In this document: piece after piece, positions 32,332 to 32,905 of the stretch
Position numbering within the stretch: the first letter of the stretch is position 1
Layout: each line of letters begins with the position of its first letter
Translations under genes and position numbers: made by a program
Assembly: GCA_029057985.1 (NCBI GenBank)
Contig: JAIDYR010000007.1
Coordinates: 1 to 32,905, forward strand
Reading direction: 5' to 3'
Source: Muribaculaceae bacterium
Lineage (GTDB): Bacteria; Bacteroidota; Bacteroidia; Bacteroidales; Muribaculaceae
DNA: 32,905 bases
The notes under the pieces: model-generated
The model's input: the letters and a program-made list of their open reading frames with translations, nothing else
Told to the model about the DNA's origin: nothing
The model's database searches: none

Positions 32332-32733
32332 ATGGGTACTGAATCAATACATCAGGAAGGTTTTAATAAAATTCCTATCCCGGCCGAAAAAGAAGTTCGG
32401 AAGTTCCTTAGGGCTCTTCCGACTCAATGTCCAGAATGTGGAGAAAAGACGGATTCTTTGAAGTGTTATACACTTCCTTCGGTGTGTATTTTTATCGGAA
32501 TTGCGGCTCGATTCTCCAGAAAAGGCCATGTTTGCTGTCCGAAATGCATGAGGAAGAAAATCTTGCTCCATGGAATGACGTATAATATAATAACAGCAAA
32601 TTTATTGTGGCTGATATTTATTCTACCATGGATGGTCATCCAATTTCTTCGAACCTTTACCAAAGGACATTCTTTTGAGGTGGTGGATATTCTGGCCGGA
32701 AAACGAATATCCGATGTTGAAGCTTCCTTGTAG
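32332..32733 (+). CDS. Hypothetical membrane protein with two CxxC knuckles
   Basis: The protein has 133 residues without a signal peptide. Residues about 32-73 hold CPEC and CPKC pairs (a zinc-ribbon pattern) separated by a hydrophobic turn containing further Cys. A membrane helix follows (NLLWLIFILPWMVIQFL), then a short C-terminal part ending DVEASL. The layout of an N-terminal zinc ribbon on a membrane anchor suggests a cytoplasmic metal or nucleic-acid or protein-binding head. No family is recognised. It is third in the small cluster starting at 31535, 86 bp after the preceding gene. Confidence 0.7.
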   Translation: MGTESIHQEGFNKIPIPAEKEVRKFLRALPTQCPECGEKTDSLKCYTLPSVCIFIGIAARFSRKGHVCCPKCMRKKILLHGMTYNIITANLLWLIFILPWMVIQFLRTFTKGHSFEVVDILAGKRISDVEASL

Positions 32734-32799
32734 ATGTATTGAATTACGAGTCAATAAGTAAGTGAGAAAAATTAAAGAACATATAAAAGGAAGTTATTT

Positions 32800-32905
32800 T
32801 TGAGCTGATTTGAGTGCGGAAGGAGGGAGCATACTTTGTATGCGACTGACTGACAAGCTCGAAGCAGACAAAAAGAACGAGTTTTATTGTTCAAGTAATT
32901 TTAAT
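32800..32905. mobile_element. Possible insertion-sequence end or MITE-like element, cut by window edge
   Basis: GAAGGAG, a hairpin GCATAC-TTT-GTATGC (32829-32834 with 32838-32843) and GACTGACTGAC-AAGCTCGAA follow one another. The element at 2211-2400 has the same order: GAAGGAG, hairpin, GTGACTGATGA and GATCGAAAA. The hairpin bases differ between the two, but pairing is kept. No transposase lies in the window, and one may follow beyond 32905. The stretch 32734-32799 shows nothing else. Confidence 0.5.

Overview
The window looks like a chromosomal segment of a gut Bacteroidales bacterium, most likely of the Muribaculaceae or a close relative. The signs are promoters of the Bacteroidota type (TTTG, about 20 bp, TAnnTTTG), many lipoproteins with short lipoboxes, families largely confined to the phylum (Porin_10-like porin, DUF4301, DUF4369-thioredoxin proteins), and a secreted starch-binding amylase with a T9SS-like tail. 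This is inference from gene content; no rRNA or tRNA gene is visible.

Layout. 1-275 is the 5' end of an AAA-ATPase-like gene on the minus strand. 718-1986 holds two lipoprotein genes. 2211-2400 is a non-coding element with imperfect terminal inverted repeats. 2469-6705 holds a thioredoxin-like lipoprotein, an acyl-CoA synthetase and kbl. 13418-16877 (minus) holds a polytopic membrane protein and a porin. 17082-21648 (minus) is a likely operon of a RelA-type (p)ppGpp synthetase, a lipoprotein and a DUF4301 protein. 21991-26675 holds an NSS-family sodium symporter, a 39-bp tandem repeat and a large GH13 amylase. 26823-30482 is a likely operon of ybaK-like, aroC, a YhcC-like radical SAM gene and a thioredoxin-family gene. 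30661-32733 holds small secreted or Cys-rich proteins. The last about 100 bases resemble part of the 2211-2400 element.

The centrepiece is 6876-13409. A strong promoter starts a roughly 320-nt structured RNA that ends in an intrinsic terminator 46 bases before the first gene. An 11-bp perfect helix upstream can sequester the 5' arm of that terminator, so the RNA looks like a conditional (attenuator or riboswitch-like) leader. Below it are a small beta-barrel-like protein, two Cys-Xaa-Xaa-Xaa repeat precursor proteins, each with a twin-arginine signal and a lipobox, a lipoprotein, a secreted zinc-finger-like protein, a radical SAM/SPASM peptide maturase, a second SPASM-like maturase without the radical SAM cysteines, a 91-aa modification-system protein, and tatA and tatC. 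The genes are tightly packed and several overlap. The simplest model is that CXXX peptides are modified in the cytoplasm, exported already modified or folded by a co-encoded Tat translocase, lipidated and displayed on the envelope. The CXXX families have been named bioinformatically; I know of no established product structure or function.
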